Positions 24,893-33,113 of a DNA stretch of 53,481 bases are shown piece after piece. How positions within the stretch are numbered: position 1 is the stretch's first letter; the number at the start of each line of letters is the position of its first letter. Source of the stretch: Pyrinomonadaceae bacterium (GTDB lineage: Bacteria > Acidobacteriota > Blastocatellia > Pyrinomonadales > Pyrinomonadaceae); contig JAMQPH010000719.1 of NCBI GenBank assembly GCA_023717605.1, positions 1-53,481 on the forward strand, given 5' to 3'. The notes under the pieces are model-generated. The model was given only the letters and a program-made list of their open reading frames with translations. It had not been told where the DNA came from and made no database searches. A program made the position numbers and the translations under genes.

Positions 24893-26059
24893 CTACGCGA
24901 TTTCGGATTGGCTGGGAGCGACGCCGTTTGTGTGAAAGGGTATTTCCAGAGTCACAATCAACCCGCCATTGGGATTGTTGCTTAGGTTAAAGCTATGCGC
25001 CGGCCCGTATAGTTGCTCTAGTCGCGTCTCGGTATTGGCCAGTCCCAGACCCTTCTTGAACACATTCTCGGATGTCCGATGTGCGGAAAGGCCGGGGCCG
25101 TTGTCTCGAATTTGAATACGAAGCCTGCCATTTCGTTGTTTCGCTTCAATTTCGATGAGGCCCTGGGTCGAGCGCGGCGCTATGCCGTGGCGGATCGCGT
25201 TTTCCACGATGGGCTGCAAAATGAGATTCGGCACTCTCGCGTCCAGCGTCTGCTGAGCCACGTCCAAGTGCGTTACCAGCCGATCCTGAAAGCGGATGCG
25301 TTCGATTTCAAGATAACAACTGAGAAATTCCATCTCTTGCCTCAGTGTTACCTCTTGAGAGCCGGAGTTTTCCAGAGTGAGGCGCAGAAAATCTCCCAGC
25401 CGCGTGATCATTTTGCGGGCCGCTTCGGCGTCTTTGTTGAGCAGAGCGGAGATTGAATGGAGGGTATTGAAGAGGAAATGAGGATGAAGCTGCATCTTGA
25501 GTGCTTGCAATTGAGCCTGTGAAAGCTGGGCTTCGAGTTGGAGTGTTCTTACTTGTCCTTCGCGAAAGCGGCGGTAGTAGCTAAATGCATAACCGGTGAG
25601 CGCGATCAGCATATAAATGCCTATCGCTTCGGTGAAATTGGCAATTACAAATCTGACGACGCTTTCGAATGTGAGTGGCTTGTCGTACAGCCAGCCCCAG
25701 CGCAACCAAATAAGTACGCGTCCCAGTGCCGTGAGAAGGACGCCGAGTACAATGCTAATCGGGATGTGCAGTAGGGCATTCCGAATCCAGTTATCACGCT
25801 CGAGCGGCATCCGGGTGACTGTCCAGAGCACCAGGGGAGTCGCCAGGGCGAAGAGATAAGCCCAGATCATCTGCATGTAAACCGCATCAACAAACGGCAT
25901 GGGACGTTCTGAGCGGTATGAGGCGAAGTAGAACTGTAGCGTAAAAACCAGACCGATGAAGGTCCAGATCCCCCAGATGATTGCCAATCGCGCCCATCGG
26001 CGTTGCCAGAGAGGGACGCGAGAACGCTTGCTCAATTCTTGGCCGGTTTCTTCAATCAT
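24893..26059 (-). CDS. LytS/YehU-type sensor histidine kinase
   Basis: A 388-residue membrane kinase. Four hydrophobic helices lie between about 20 and 170, a coiled linker follows, then the His_kinase domain with the phospho-acceptor in LHPHFLFNTLHSISALL and a HATPase domain (PIVENAIRHGI, IRDNGPGLS, KGLGLANTETRL). There is no extracellular sensor domain; the helices themselves are probably the sensor. It is transcribed ahead of the LytTR regulator, with a gap of about 124 bases. Confidence 0.9.
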   Translation of the reverse strand: MIEETGQELSKRSRVPLWQRRWARLAIIWGIWTFIGLVFTLQFYFASYRSERPMPFVDAVYMQMIWAYLFALATPLVLWTVTRMPLERDNWIRNALLHIPISIVLGVLLTALGRVLIWLRWGWLYDKPLTFESVVRFVIANFTEAIGIYMLIALTGYAFSYYRRFREGQVRTLQLEAQLSQAQLQALKMQLHPHFLFNTLHSISALLNKDAEAARKMITRLGDFLRLTLENSGSQEVTLRQEMEFLSCYLEIERIRFQDRLVTHLDVAQQTLDARVPNLILQPIVENAIRHGIAPRSTQGLIEIEAKQRNGRLRIQIRDNGPGLSAHRTSENVFKKGLGLANTETRLEQLYGPAHSFNLSNNPNGGLIVTLEIPFHTNGVAPSQSEIA

Positions 26060-26638
26060 GGTGGAACAATGTGCGGTGCCATCCGCCGCCTTATGAGAGA
26101 CGAGCTAGCCACGCTCGCCGATGCCCGCCGTCTAAAAGAGATATTCGGTCTGACTCTGGAGGAACGCAAGGGCTGACCAGCGGTTATTGCTGGTTTCCGC
26201 TTGATAGTGCACATCATACCGCAGAGAACGGCAAACTCTGGAGACACTTGCAGGTTGTTTAAGTCCAGAAGATAGTTTCCTGAATTCGTGACTAAAATGA
26301 AGGATCGAGTCTGGATTTCTCAAGTGCCGCTCACAAGCTTCGGCGCTTCCACGTTCGTAAGGTCGAAGAGGAGTCCGAACTCAACCATTAATGACAGGAC
26401 TGAGTTTGGGACAATCGGTTTGTGATGAGTTGGCCCCGGGTCATGGCCAGACGGCCTGACGGAATGACGGCAAGACACCACGTCATTCTTGCAGGCATCA
26501 CCTTTGACGACCTGTTCCTGAAGCCCGGCGAGCCGGAGCGCGGTCATTACCACAGCGTCATTGCAACACTGCCAACTGCCGAAATCGAATCGAAACCCGA
26601 AGTGAAGGTCTTTTGAAATCTGAACGGCCAAAACGGAA
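26060..26638. other. Gene-poor stretch with a possible remnant peptide
   Basis: No confident gene. On the plus strand a 35-codon frame at 26069-26176 (MCGAIRRLMRDELATLADAR, then RLKEIFGLTLEERKG) has protein-like composition and may be a remnant or a very small gene. It has no ribosome site and I do not call it. The rest holds only overlapping unlikely frames. Confidence 0.35.
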
Positions 26639-26661
26639 ACGGGCAGCTCCCTGCTGCCCGT
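26639..26661 (-). terminator. Perfect 9-bp hairpin, possible terminator
   Basis: ACGGGCAGC and GCTGCCCGT enclose a five-base loop. On the minus strand it is followed by an interrupted T-rich run. It lies about 125 bases beyond the M50 gene stop and next to a decayed tRNA copy. Termination of the M50 transcript is plausible. Confidence 0.5.
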
Positions 26662-26672
26662 ACCTCCGCTCG

Positions 26673-26735
26673 GAAATGTCGGCTCCTCAAGTTAGACTCG
26701 AACCCAACCCTTCGGTTAACCGAAAGTAACCCTGC
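26673..26735 (-). pseudogene. Decayed partial copy of tRNA-Asn
   Basis: The sequence from 26681 aligns to the intact tRNA-Asn at 27580-27651 from its 3' end through the T arm (GACTCGAACC), the variable loop and the anticodon arm (AACCCTTCGGTTAAC). Similarity also includes about 8 flanking bases beyond the 3' end. Small deletions disrupt the T arm and anticodon stem, and the 5' half is unrecognisable. It has the same orientation as the intact gene, 0.9 kb away. Confidence 0.75.
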
Positions 26736-26785
26736 CTGGTATCCACTGGATGTCAGCAGTGTCGCCTAATCTTGACCCGCGCTGA

Positions 26786-27280
26786 TCAAAAGCTGAATAG
26801 TGCGCGCGACACCAAGGCCAGACCCATTAGACCTCCCGAGACCGTGAAGCACCATTCTACTAGGGGACTGGACCGCTTAAATCCACGCCGAAAGACTACC
26901 ATGCCGATTTTCCAACCATCTTGTTGGTAAAACGGGAGAAGATTCCCGATTGCGAGGACCAAATTGAGAGTGCCAAAGAAGGTTCCCCAGGCAATCACTG
27001 CCAGGATGAGATTCACGGCGATACCCGCGAACAGTACGACAATCTGCTGGACTAGAGGTCGTTTCTGCAAACCAGCCATGTCTATCCTGACGTATGCGCC
27101 TAAAGGCAGCAGACGAAGATGGTAATCAATGCCGCGAGCTCGAACATTAAGAAGCTTCGGACCCCAACCGAGGCCGACCTCGGTTACAGAGGTTTTGCAG
27201 AGGCGGGCTGCCAGCAAGTGCCCCAGCTCGTGAACCACGAGGGCCAAGACAAAGCTCACTATTATGTTGATTACAGTCAT
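26786..27280 (-). CDS. M50 family site-2-protease-like membrane peptidase
   Basis: A 164-residue, mostly hydrophobic protein with about four membrane segments. The zinc motif is HELGH (H17, E18, H21) in the first helix and the third-ligand motif is NLLPFYQQDGWK (D121). It has no PDZ or CBS domain, so it is a minimal S2P fold. Such enzymes cut membrane-embedded substrates such as anti-sigma factors; the target here is unknown. No good ribosome site precedes the ATG. It is the only gene between the decayed and the intact tRNA-Asn copies. Confidence 0.85.
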   Translation of the reverse strand: MTVINIIVSFVLALVVHELGHLLAARLCKTSVTEVGLGWGPKLLNVRARGIDYHLRLLPLGAYVRIDMAGLQKRPLVQQIVVLFAGIAVNLILAVIAWGTFFGTLNLVLAIGNLLPFYQQDGWKIGMVVFRRGFKRSSPLVEWCFTVSGGLMGLALVSRALFSF

Positions 27281-27538
27281 TTGTTGAATTTTCCAGATTA
27301 AGATTTGGTGAGGTGAGAGATATGAAACCGGGGCCTCACATTATCTAGTCAACTCTTGTGCCTCAATGTTCCTGAAGCAGGCTATCTGTCAATTGTTGAA
27401 TAAATAGGAATAAGTTGATTTTGTAGGAGGTGGGTAAGAACCGAGAGTGCTCAAGATGAAGCGTCACCTTGATGCGCGTCGTTCAGAATGATTGCTGGAT
27501 GGTTTAACTCGGATCCCAGCCGTGTCACAAATACTTAA

Positions 27539-27563
27539 GGCCACCGTTCGCCGGTGGCCTTTT
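27539..27563. terminator. Strong hairpin between tRNA-Asn and the M50 gene
   Basis: GGCCACCG and CGGTGGCC form a perfect 8-bp stem with a five-base loop, flanked by TTTT on the plus side and a T-rich run (TTAAGTATTT) on the minus side. It lies 17 bases 3' of the tRNA gene and most likely ends the tRNA transcript. Confidence 0.75.
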
Positions 27564-27579
27564 CCCTAGCAAAGTCTGG

Positions 27580-27651
<72 letters not shown>

Positions 27652-27655
27652 ATAA

Positions 27656-27689
27656 GCGCCCTCACATAGTGTCAAACTATGCAGGGCGC
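27656..27689 (-). other. Leader hairpin directly 5' of tRNA-Asn
   Basis: GCGCCCT / AGGGCGC plus an inner CATAG / CTATG stem ends five bases before the mature tRNA 5' end. It lies between the promoter and the tRNA in the transcribed leader and probably helps RNase P processing. On the plus strand it is followed by five T after a short gap, but no plus-strand gene ends there. Confidence 0.6.
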
Positions 27690-27698
27690 GAAGCGGTT

Positions 27699-27727
27699 TT
27701 TATAGCAGACGGGGTGGTGAGCGTCAA
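27699..27727 (-). promoter_or_regulatory. Sigma-70 promoter of tRNA-Asn
   Basis: On the minus strand: TTGACG (-35), a 17-base spacer and TATAAA (-10), ten of twelve consensus positions. It points at the tRNA gene 48 bases downstream. Confidence 0.8.
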
Positions 27728-27861
27728 GCGGGTGAGGAGATGAGCAGAGCCGCAGTTAACTTGCGCTGTGCACTGAACTGCGAGAATATCTCCCACTGCC
27801 AAAACCTTAACGATGCAAAGCTCTGTCATCTTCCCCTTGATTTCACTTCTGAAAGGTCTAT

Positions 27862-28596
27862 ATGGAACGCAGGACCACAGCCTGGTTTAGTCCCAACTTG
27901 AATATGGAAATGCCGCTGGTGGCCTATGGGCATGCCGGACAGCCACTCTTGATGTTGCCCACCGCCGCGGCCGACTATCTTGAATACGAACGGTTTCATC
28001 TGGTTGACGCCATAAAGCCTCACATCGAAAGTGGACGAATTCGTGCCTATTCAATCAATAGCGTGAATCGTTACAGTCTGCTTAATGAGCAGATGCCGCC
28101 GCATCTAAAGGCCGAACTGCTGACGCGTTTCGATCGCTACATCGTGGATGAAGTACTGCCCGCAATTCGAAGAGATTCTGGCCAGGCCGATGCAAGGCCA
28201 CTCACAACGGGCGCAAGCCTGGGCGCCTTTCTGGCGGCCAATGCTTACTTCAAACATCCCGATCAGGTTCGCGGTGTGATTGCTATGAGCGGCAGTTATG
28301 ATGTGAGGTCCTATCTCAAAGACTTCTATGACGACAATGTCTACTTCAACAATCCAGCTGACTACCTGCCAAACCTAAATGACGACTACCATCTACCGCT
28401 CCTGCGAAGAGCCGACGCCATTTTCATCATGTCGGGTCAGGGCTCGTACGAGGCGCCAGAGCGCAGCCGACATCTCTCCGACATTCTAAACTCGAAGGGC
28501 ATTCCTCACACGCTGGACCTTTGGGGCCCAGATGTTAACCACGACTGGCCGTGGTGGCGGCGGATGCTTCCTTATGCGTTGGATAAGCTAGTATAA
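27862..28596 (+). CDS. Esterase-like alpha/beta-hydrolase
   Basis: A 244-residue cytosolic protein of the putative-esterase (esterase D-like) family. The nucleophile elbow is GASLGAF (Ser in residues about 112-118). Acid and His candidates lie later in the chain, with the catalytic His probably in PDVNHDWPWWRRMLPYAL. The N-terminal ERRTTAWFSPNLNMEMPLVAYG matches the family's beta start. The substrate is probably a small ester; not predictable. GAAAGG precedes the ATG by five bases. The stop codon abuts the left inverted repeat of the four-helix-bundle cassette. Confidence 0.8.
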   Translation: MERRTTAWFSPNLNMEMPLVAYGHAGQPLLMLPTAAADYLEYERFHLVDAIKPHIESGRIRAYSINSVNRYSLLNEQMPPHLKAELLTRFDRYIVDEVLPAIRRDSGQADARPLTTGASLGAFLAANAYFKHPDQVRGVIAMSGSYDVRSYLKDFYDDNVYFNNPADYLPNLNDDYHLPLLRRADAIFIMSGQGSYEAPERSRHLSDILNSKGIPHTLDLWGPDVNHDWPWWRRMLPYALDKLV

Positions 28597-28599
28597 GGA

Positions 28600-28624
28600 T
28601 GAAGGCGGAAGGATGAAGGCGGAA
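28600..28624. repeat. Left 25-bp inverted repeat of the four-helix-bundle cassette
   Basis: It consists of repeated GAAGGCGGAAGGAT units and is an exact reverse complement of 29085-29109. It begins four bases after the esterase stop codon. Confidence 0.9.
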
Positions 28625-28672
28625 TAGCCTTTGCAAGTGTCCCCTCACTAACTCACAAAAGGAGAACCTCAC

Positions 28673-29044
28673 CTGGACCGAGATCTCAAAGAACGCACAA
28701 AGCAATTCGCCCTTAGAATCATAAAACTGTACCTGGCACTTCCCGGGAGGGGACTAACGCAAGTATTAGGAACTCAGATCCTAAAAGCGGGAACATCTGT
28801 TGGAGCACACTATCGTGAGGCCCAGCGTGCAAAGTCAAATCCCGATTTCATTAGCAAGATTGAGGGAGCACTCCAGGAACTAGAAGAAACGATATATTGG
28901 CTCGAGCTTCTATCGGATTCAGGTGTCGTGGGTCCCAAAAGGCTGGAAGGATTGCGCCAAGAGGCAGAAGAGCTATTGTCAATCCTGGTTACTATTGCAA
29001 GAAAGGTAAAGAACCGGCCGAAAGTGAAGAAGAGTTACTCGTAG
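28673..29044 (+). CDS. Four-helix-bundle protein of the 23S rRNA intervening-sequence type, CTG start
   Basis: A 123-residue all-helical protein. Hallmarks are ERTKQFALRIIKLYLALP near the N-terminus, KAGTSVGAHYREAQRAKSN in the middle, then KIEGALQELEETIYWLELL and a basic end. These proteins are known from insertions in 23S rRNA genes and from relatives (Avd) of diversity-generating retroelements; their function is not settled. Upstream the frame has a stop about 25 bases before CTG, and no ATG, GTG or TTG occurs in between. The CTG lies eight bases after a good AAAAGGAG ribosome site, so it is the probable start, unless a start codon was lost. No 23S gene is near. The gene sits alone between perfect 25-bp inverted repeats. 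Confidence 0.85.
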   Translation: MDRDLKERTKQFALRIIKLYLALPGRGLTQVLGTQILKAGTSVGAHYREAQRAKSNPDFISKIEGALQELEETIYWLELLSDSGVVGPKRLEGLRQEAEELLSILVTIARKVKNRPKVKKSYS

Positions 29045-29084
29045 CCTCATCGCGGGACGAAACTAGGCGGAACGATTTTCATCC

Positions 29085-29109
29085 TTCCGCCTTCATCCTT
29101 CCGCCTTCA
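29085..29109. repeat. Right 25-bp inverted repeat of the four-helix-bundle cassette
   Basis: Exact reverse complement of 28600-28624. Its end coincides with the stop codon of the PBP1A gene read from the other strand, so the element reaches to the last codon of that gene. Confidence 0.9.
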
Positions 29110-31650
29110 CTCAGGCTCGTCCTCGCCCTTCTTCCCCTTCTTCTTTTGGGGTTCTACCTCTCGCGGGCGCGTAGTCGGTGCCGGAGCTTCCACTTTGGGC
29201 GCAGCCGCTTCAGGTTTGGTAGGCGTCACCGTGGGTTGATCCTCCGTCTTTGGAGGTGGAGGCAGTGTTATTTGTTCTAACTTCGGTTCCGTATCGGTCA
29301 CAGTAACCGCACTCTCATCGCCTTCTTCAGTTTCCGCTTCCGCAGCGAGCTGGGCTCTTTCAGCTGCTAGTTCACGCTGGCGCTGTCGGAAGAGCTCTCT
29401 CATGTCTTCGGGCATCGAGGGTGCCTTATCGAAGGTCTCCTTAGGTTTGTCCTTTAGAAACGGCTTCATGAAATCAATGAAGAAAGGCAGCGCGCCGACG
29501 CCTCCAGTCATGCCGCTTCCGAGATCTTTTTTCTTGCCCGGATAACCCATCCAGACACCGGTGACATACGTCGGGGTGTAACCTATGAACCAGACGTCAG
29601 TATGATCGTTTACAGTGCCTGTCTTACCGGCTAGTTGAACTCCGAGCGAGCCGGCAGCCGTGGCCGTACCAGACTCCACCACCCCTCTCATCATCGAAAC
29701 CATCGTCAACGCAACATACTCGTTCATCACTTTGTAGGTAGTCTTTTCCCACTCCTCCAAGGTTGCGCCATCGCGATCCAGCACCCGACGGATCATGTGT
29801 GGCTCAACGCGGATACCCTTGTTTGGAAAAGCCGAGTAAGCCGAGACCATTTGATCCAGAGGTACCTCAGTCGCCCCGAGTGCCGAAGGAAGATAAGGTG
29901 CCATTGGAACCTTTATGCCGAAGCGACGCACCATCTGAGCTCCGGTTTGGATGCCAACAGTTTGCAGCAGATGAACTGCAGGGATGTTCATCGATTTCGC
30001 CAGGGCGACTTTCAGAGGCAAGTCGCCGTTACCAAGCGACCCATCGTAGTTGTGTGGGTTCCAGGAGCCAATGCTGATCGGTGCGCCGCTGACGGGCGTG
30101 TCTGGCGTCATGCCCCATTCTACGGCGGCGGTGTAGATGAATGGCTTAAAGCATGACCCGGTCTGCCGATAGGCCTGAGTTGCATTATTAAACTTGCTGG
30201 TACTGTAGAAATCATACCCGCCCACCATGGTAATGATCTCGCCAGTCTTCGCGTTGAGAGTCATCATCGCGCCCTGCACCGCGGGAACCTGTGAAAGATC
30301 GACCTTTAGCCGGCGCGTCTTTTTGTCCACCTCTTTAATATCAAACTCGGCGAGGTACCCAACCTTGAATTCCTCTTTTGGTTGCCGATGTCCCCAGCCC
30401 ATCTCCATGGGCGTAACCGTGGCGGTGTAGTTGCCAAAGCGCACGGTTGCCTCATTTCTCGTCCGATCAACCTTCATGACCAGACCCATTAGAAAACGGC
30501 CCTCCTGGTATTCGTTACCGTACCAGTCGGGGTGTTTGAAGCTATTCAACTCATGTTGGGTCGGCGGACCAGCTCCGTTCTCTGTGGAGGTGGGAATCAT
30601 CGTGTAGCTCGATCGCCAGCCCCTGGTCCGATCGTAACGTCTGAGACCAGCACGAACCACTTCATACGCCTTCTTCTGAGCTTCGACATTAATCGTGGTG
30701 TAGACCGATAATCCGCCCTGGGCCACTCGAGTTGTGTACCTGTCTTCCAGATCTTGTCTGACGTGCTCCACCGGATAATCAAACGCGCTTGACCGCGGTT
30801 GGGACTGGTAAAAGGCCGTGTCGGCCAGCTGAATTGGGTTCGCTTTTGCAGCATCAACTTCCGCTTGAGTTGCGAACCCGTTCTTGGCCATCAGATCCAA
30901 AACCAGATCTCTTCGCTCTTTCGCTTTCACTGCGTTAGCGGTCGGTGAATACTCGCTGGGTGCCTTGGGAATACCCGCAAGGAGGGCGGCCTCGCCGATC
31001 GTTAAGTCCTTCGCCTGTTTGCCGAAGTAGGTCTCAGCCCCAGCCTCAATGCCATAAGCGTTGGCGCCCAGGAAAGTATGATTGGCGTACAACTCCATGA
31101 TATGGTTCTTCGTATAGTAGCGTTCGATCTGGAGCGCCAATGCCCACTCATTTACCTTGCGCTTGTATGTTTGTTCTCGTGAAAGAAAAAGATTCTTAGC
31201 CAGCTGTTGGGTTAGCGTGGATCCGCCTTCCACTTTGTCGGTTGTAAGGTTTTTCCAGCCGGCACCAATGATTCGAATCGGGTCGATGCCGACGTGATCG
31301 TAGAAGCGAGCATCTTCAACTGCCAGAATCGCGTTTTTCACAAGCTGCGGGATTTCTTCATACTTAAGGGGAATCCTTTTCTCCAGGGCGAACTCGCCGA
31401 TTACTGTTTCCTCATCGTCGGCGTAGACGCGAGTAACTACGCTGGGACGATAAGTCGCCAGGGCCGCGACTTCATTGGCGGCCCGCGAGTAATTCAGTTC
31501 ATCGGCAGCGATCATGCCGGTCAGGCCCCCAGCCGCCAGGGCCAGGAGCAACACTGCCGGCAACCAGAATCGGCGCAGAAGGTGTTGGCGCTCGGCGGGC
31601 TGAGCGTGCAGAACTGCGCGGGTTGGAACCGTTCTGGTAATTTTTGCCAT
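29107..31650 (-). CDS. Class A penicillin-binding protein (PBP1A)
   Basis: An 847-residue bifunctional peptidoglycan synthase anchored by a membrane helix at about 28-50. The GT51 glycosyltransferase has the catalytic Glu E112 in AVEDARFYDHVGID and GGSTLTQQLAKNLFLS. The transpeptidase has SxxK at S499-K502 (SCFKPF), SMN and KTG (LAGKTGTVND). A tail of about 100 residues is rich in Glu, Pro, Thr and Lys and lacks domain signatures; it may bind partner proteins or cell-wall polymers. It is a single gene with its promoter in the gap toward ssrA. Confidence 0.95.
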   Translation of the reverse strand: MAKITRTVPTRAVLHAQPAERQHLLRRFWLPAVLLLALAAGGLTGMIAADELNYSRAANEVAALATYRPSVVTRVYADDEETVIGEFALEKRIPLKYEEIPQLVKNAILAVEDARFYDHVGIDPIRIIGAGWKNLTTDKVEGGSTLTQQLAKNLFLSREQTYKRKVNEWALALQIERYYTKNHIMELYANHTFLGANAYGIEAGAETYFGKQAKDLTIGEAALLAGIPKAPSEYSPTANAVKAKERRDLVLDLMAKNGFATQAEVDAAKANPIQLADTAFYQSQPRSSAFDYPVEHVRQDLEDRYTTRVAQGGLSVYTTINVEAQKKAYEVVRAGLRRYDRTRGWRSSYTMIPTSTENGAGPPTQHELNSFKHPDWYGNEYQEGRFLMGLVMKVDRTRNEATVRFGNYTATVTPMEMGWGHRQPKEEFKVGYLAEFDIKEVDKKTRRLKVDLSQVPAVQGAMMTLNAKTGEIITMVGGYDFYSTSKFNNATQAYRQTGSCFKPFIYTAAVEWGMTPDTPVSGAPISIGSWNPHNYDGSLGNGDLPLKVALAKSMNIPAVHLLQTVGIQTGAQMVRRFGIKVPMAPYLPSALGATEVPLDQMVSAYSAFPNKGIRVEPHMIRRVLDRDGATLEEWEKTTYKVMNEYVALTMVSMMRGVVESGTATAAGSLGVQLAGKTGTVNDHTDVWFIGYTPTYVTGVWMGYPGKKKDLGSGMTGGVGALPFFIDFMKPFLKDKPKETFDKAPSMPEDMRELFRQRQRELAAERAQLAAEAETEEGDESAVTVTDTEPKLEQITLPPPPKTEDQPTVTPTKPEAAAPKVEAPAPTTRPREVEPQKKKGKKGEDEPE

Positions 31651-31748
31651 TGAACCTAACCTCTTTTCGATATCGAAACGGCTGGGGCGGTAGGATTACT
31701 ACCCGTTTGGGCAAGTTGCCTCGCTGGTGGGGATTATAACAAAAGCTC

Positions 31749-31757
31749 TGTTATAAT
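31749..31757 (+). promoter_or_regulatory. Extended -10 promoter of ssrA
   Basis: TGTTATAAT is a perfect extended -10 element 14 bases before the predicted tmRNA 5' end. No convincing -35 box exists at normal spacing, which fits an extended -10 promoter. Confidence 0.65.
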
Positions 31758-31771
31758 CTCACCTTAGCAAC

Positions 31772-32162
31772 GGGGGCGACAGGCTTCGACAGGAGTCCTG
31801 GACGATCGACCGGATGCCATGCCGGGCTTCTCTATGCAGCTCGTTAAAAAGCGTAGGGAAAAACAATTGCCAATAACAATGAATTGGCTCTCGCTGCCTA
31901 ATTAAGCACCGAGCGTCTCACCGCAAGTTGCTCATGCGCGCGGAGGGAGATGTCACTTAGTTGAGCTGGCCTGCTCCTTCGGTCCGTGGGAGTGGGCGAG
32001 AACAAAGTCGGACTAGCTCCTGCTGAGGTCTTGTCACTTCACTGACTCGGCAGCGAGCGAATTTTTGTCCGGCTTGCCGGACATGAAAGAGAAGTGACTA
32101 AGCATGTAGAGTCTTTCGACGTTGGCTCTTGGATCCGAGTTCAATTCTCGGCGCCTCCACCA
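31772..32162 (+). ncRNA. ssrA: Transfer-messenger RNA (tmRNA)
   Basis: The 391-nt gene starts GGGGGCGACAGGCTTCGACA and ends with the T-arm (GGATCCGAGTTCAATTCTCG) and CGCCTCC-ACCA; the first and last seven bases pair as the tRNA-like acceptor. The tag frame at 31869-31901 reads ANNNELALAA then stop, close to the common AANDNxALAA pattern. tmRNA with SmpB rescues stalled ribosomes and marks the peptide for proteolysis; lon lies further along this window. Confidence 0.97.
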
Positions 32163-32167
32163 CCTCT

Positions 32168-32269
32168 GAATTTCGGATTTCGAATTGCGGATTTGGGATT
32201 TGAAATTGAATCTGAGACCTGAGAATTGAAATCCGAAATCCGCAATCCAAAATCCGCAATCCGAAATTC
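32168..32269. repeat. Palindromic element of AATCCGAAATCCGC repeats between ssrA and murI
   Basis: The left arm (32168-about 32216) and right arm (about 32222-32269) are imperfect reverse complements built from CGGATTT/AATCCG motifs. It begins five bases after the tmRNA CCA end. The right arm encodes the first 15 residues of the murI frame and holds its only usual start codon. Confidence 0.85.
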
Positions 32270-33113
32270 CCTTCCCATCGGAATCTTCGACAGCGGGGTG
32301 GGTGGGCTGACTGTCTATCGCGCCCTGCATGAACGTCTACCCGACGAGCATTTTGTTTACCTTGGTGATACGGCGCGAGTACCTTACGGCACCAAATCGC
32401 TCGCCACAGTTGAACGATACGCCATCGAGAATGCGAGATTTCTAGAGTCACACGGAATCAAACTTCTGGTAGTTGCTTGCAACACAGCTTCGGCCCTCGC
32501 GTTACCCGCGATTCGCGACGCTGTAAGTGTGGACGTGATTGGTGTGATCGATCCGGGTGCCCGTGCAGCGGTGGAGAGCACCAACGGCAAACGAATTGGA
32601 GTAATCGGAACGGAAGCAACAGTACAGAGCGGAGCTTACCGCCGGTCGATCTCGAGCCTTGATCCGACGGCGGTAGTAATCGAACGGGCCTGTCCTCTTT
32701 TTGTCTCGCTGGCTGAAGAAGGTTGGGCCGAGACGGAAGTGGCCCGTTCAGTGGCTGAGCATTATTTGAGTGACCTGAAAAAAAGCGGCCTGGGCGCGCT
32801 CGTTCTGGGTTGCACCCATTACCCGATCCTACGCGGCGTGATAAGCGATGCAGTTGGCAGAGATATTACCTTGATTGATTCTGGAGACGCCACGGCGGAC
32901 GAGGTACGGTCCCTGCTGCAAACCAGAGGGATCTTTCGTCCGAGAGTACCAAGCGAGAATCGGGTGAGACAGCTGTGCGATGATCTGGACCACTTTTACG
33001 TAACAGACGCGGCCCAGCGTTTCTCCAAGGTCGCGGAGAGGTTTCTCGGAGCTGCGCCGATGGTTCTGGAGGCGGTTGAAGTGTGGGGGCACGATGAGCT
33101 TCGTACGTACTGA
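32226..33113 (+). CDS. murI: Glutamate racemase
   Basis: A 295-residue frame. MurI makes D-glutamate for peptidoglycan. The catalytic pair is C85 ([11 protein letters not shown]) and C196 ([10 protein letters not shown]), and D22 lies in [12 protein letters not shown]; the family core starts at about residue 17. The frame is closed by a stop two codons before the TTG at 32226, and no ATG, GTG or other TTG occurs before the conserved core. The first 15 residues ([15 protein letters not shown]) are encoded by the palindromic repeat, so the element seems to have replaced the original start. The stop overlaps rph by 20 bases. Confidence 0.93.
   Translation: MKSEIRNPKSAIRNSLPIGIFDSGVGGLTVYRALHERLPDEHFVYLGDTARVPYGTKSLATVERYAIENARFLESHGIKLLVVACNTASALALPAIRDAVSVDVIGVIDPGARAAVESTNGKRIGVIGTEATVQSGAYRRSISSLDPTAVVIERACPLFVSLAEEGWAETEVARSVAEHYLSDLKKSGLGALVLGCTHYPILRGVISDAVGRDITLIDSGDATADEVRSLLQTRGIFRPRVPSENRVRQLCDDLDHFYVTDAAQRFSKVAERFLGAAPMVLEAVEVWGHDELRTY

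Noticed and set aside
26422-26616. Plus-strand frame of 64 codons in the gene-poor stretch
   Set aside because: No ribosome site, no domain, and other frames through the same DNA are equally long; nothing favours it.
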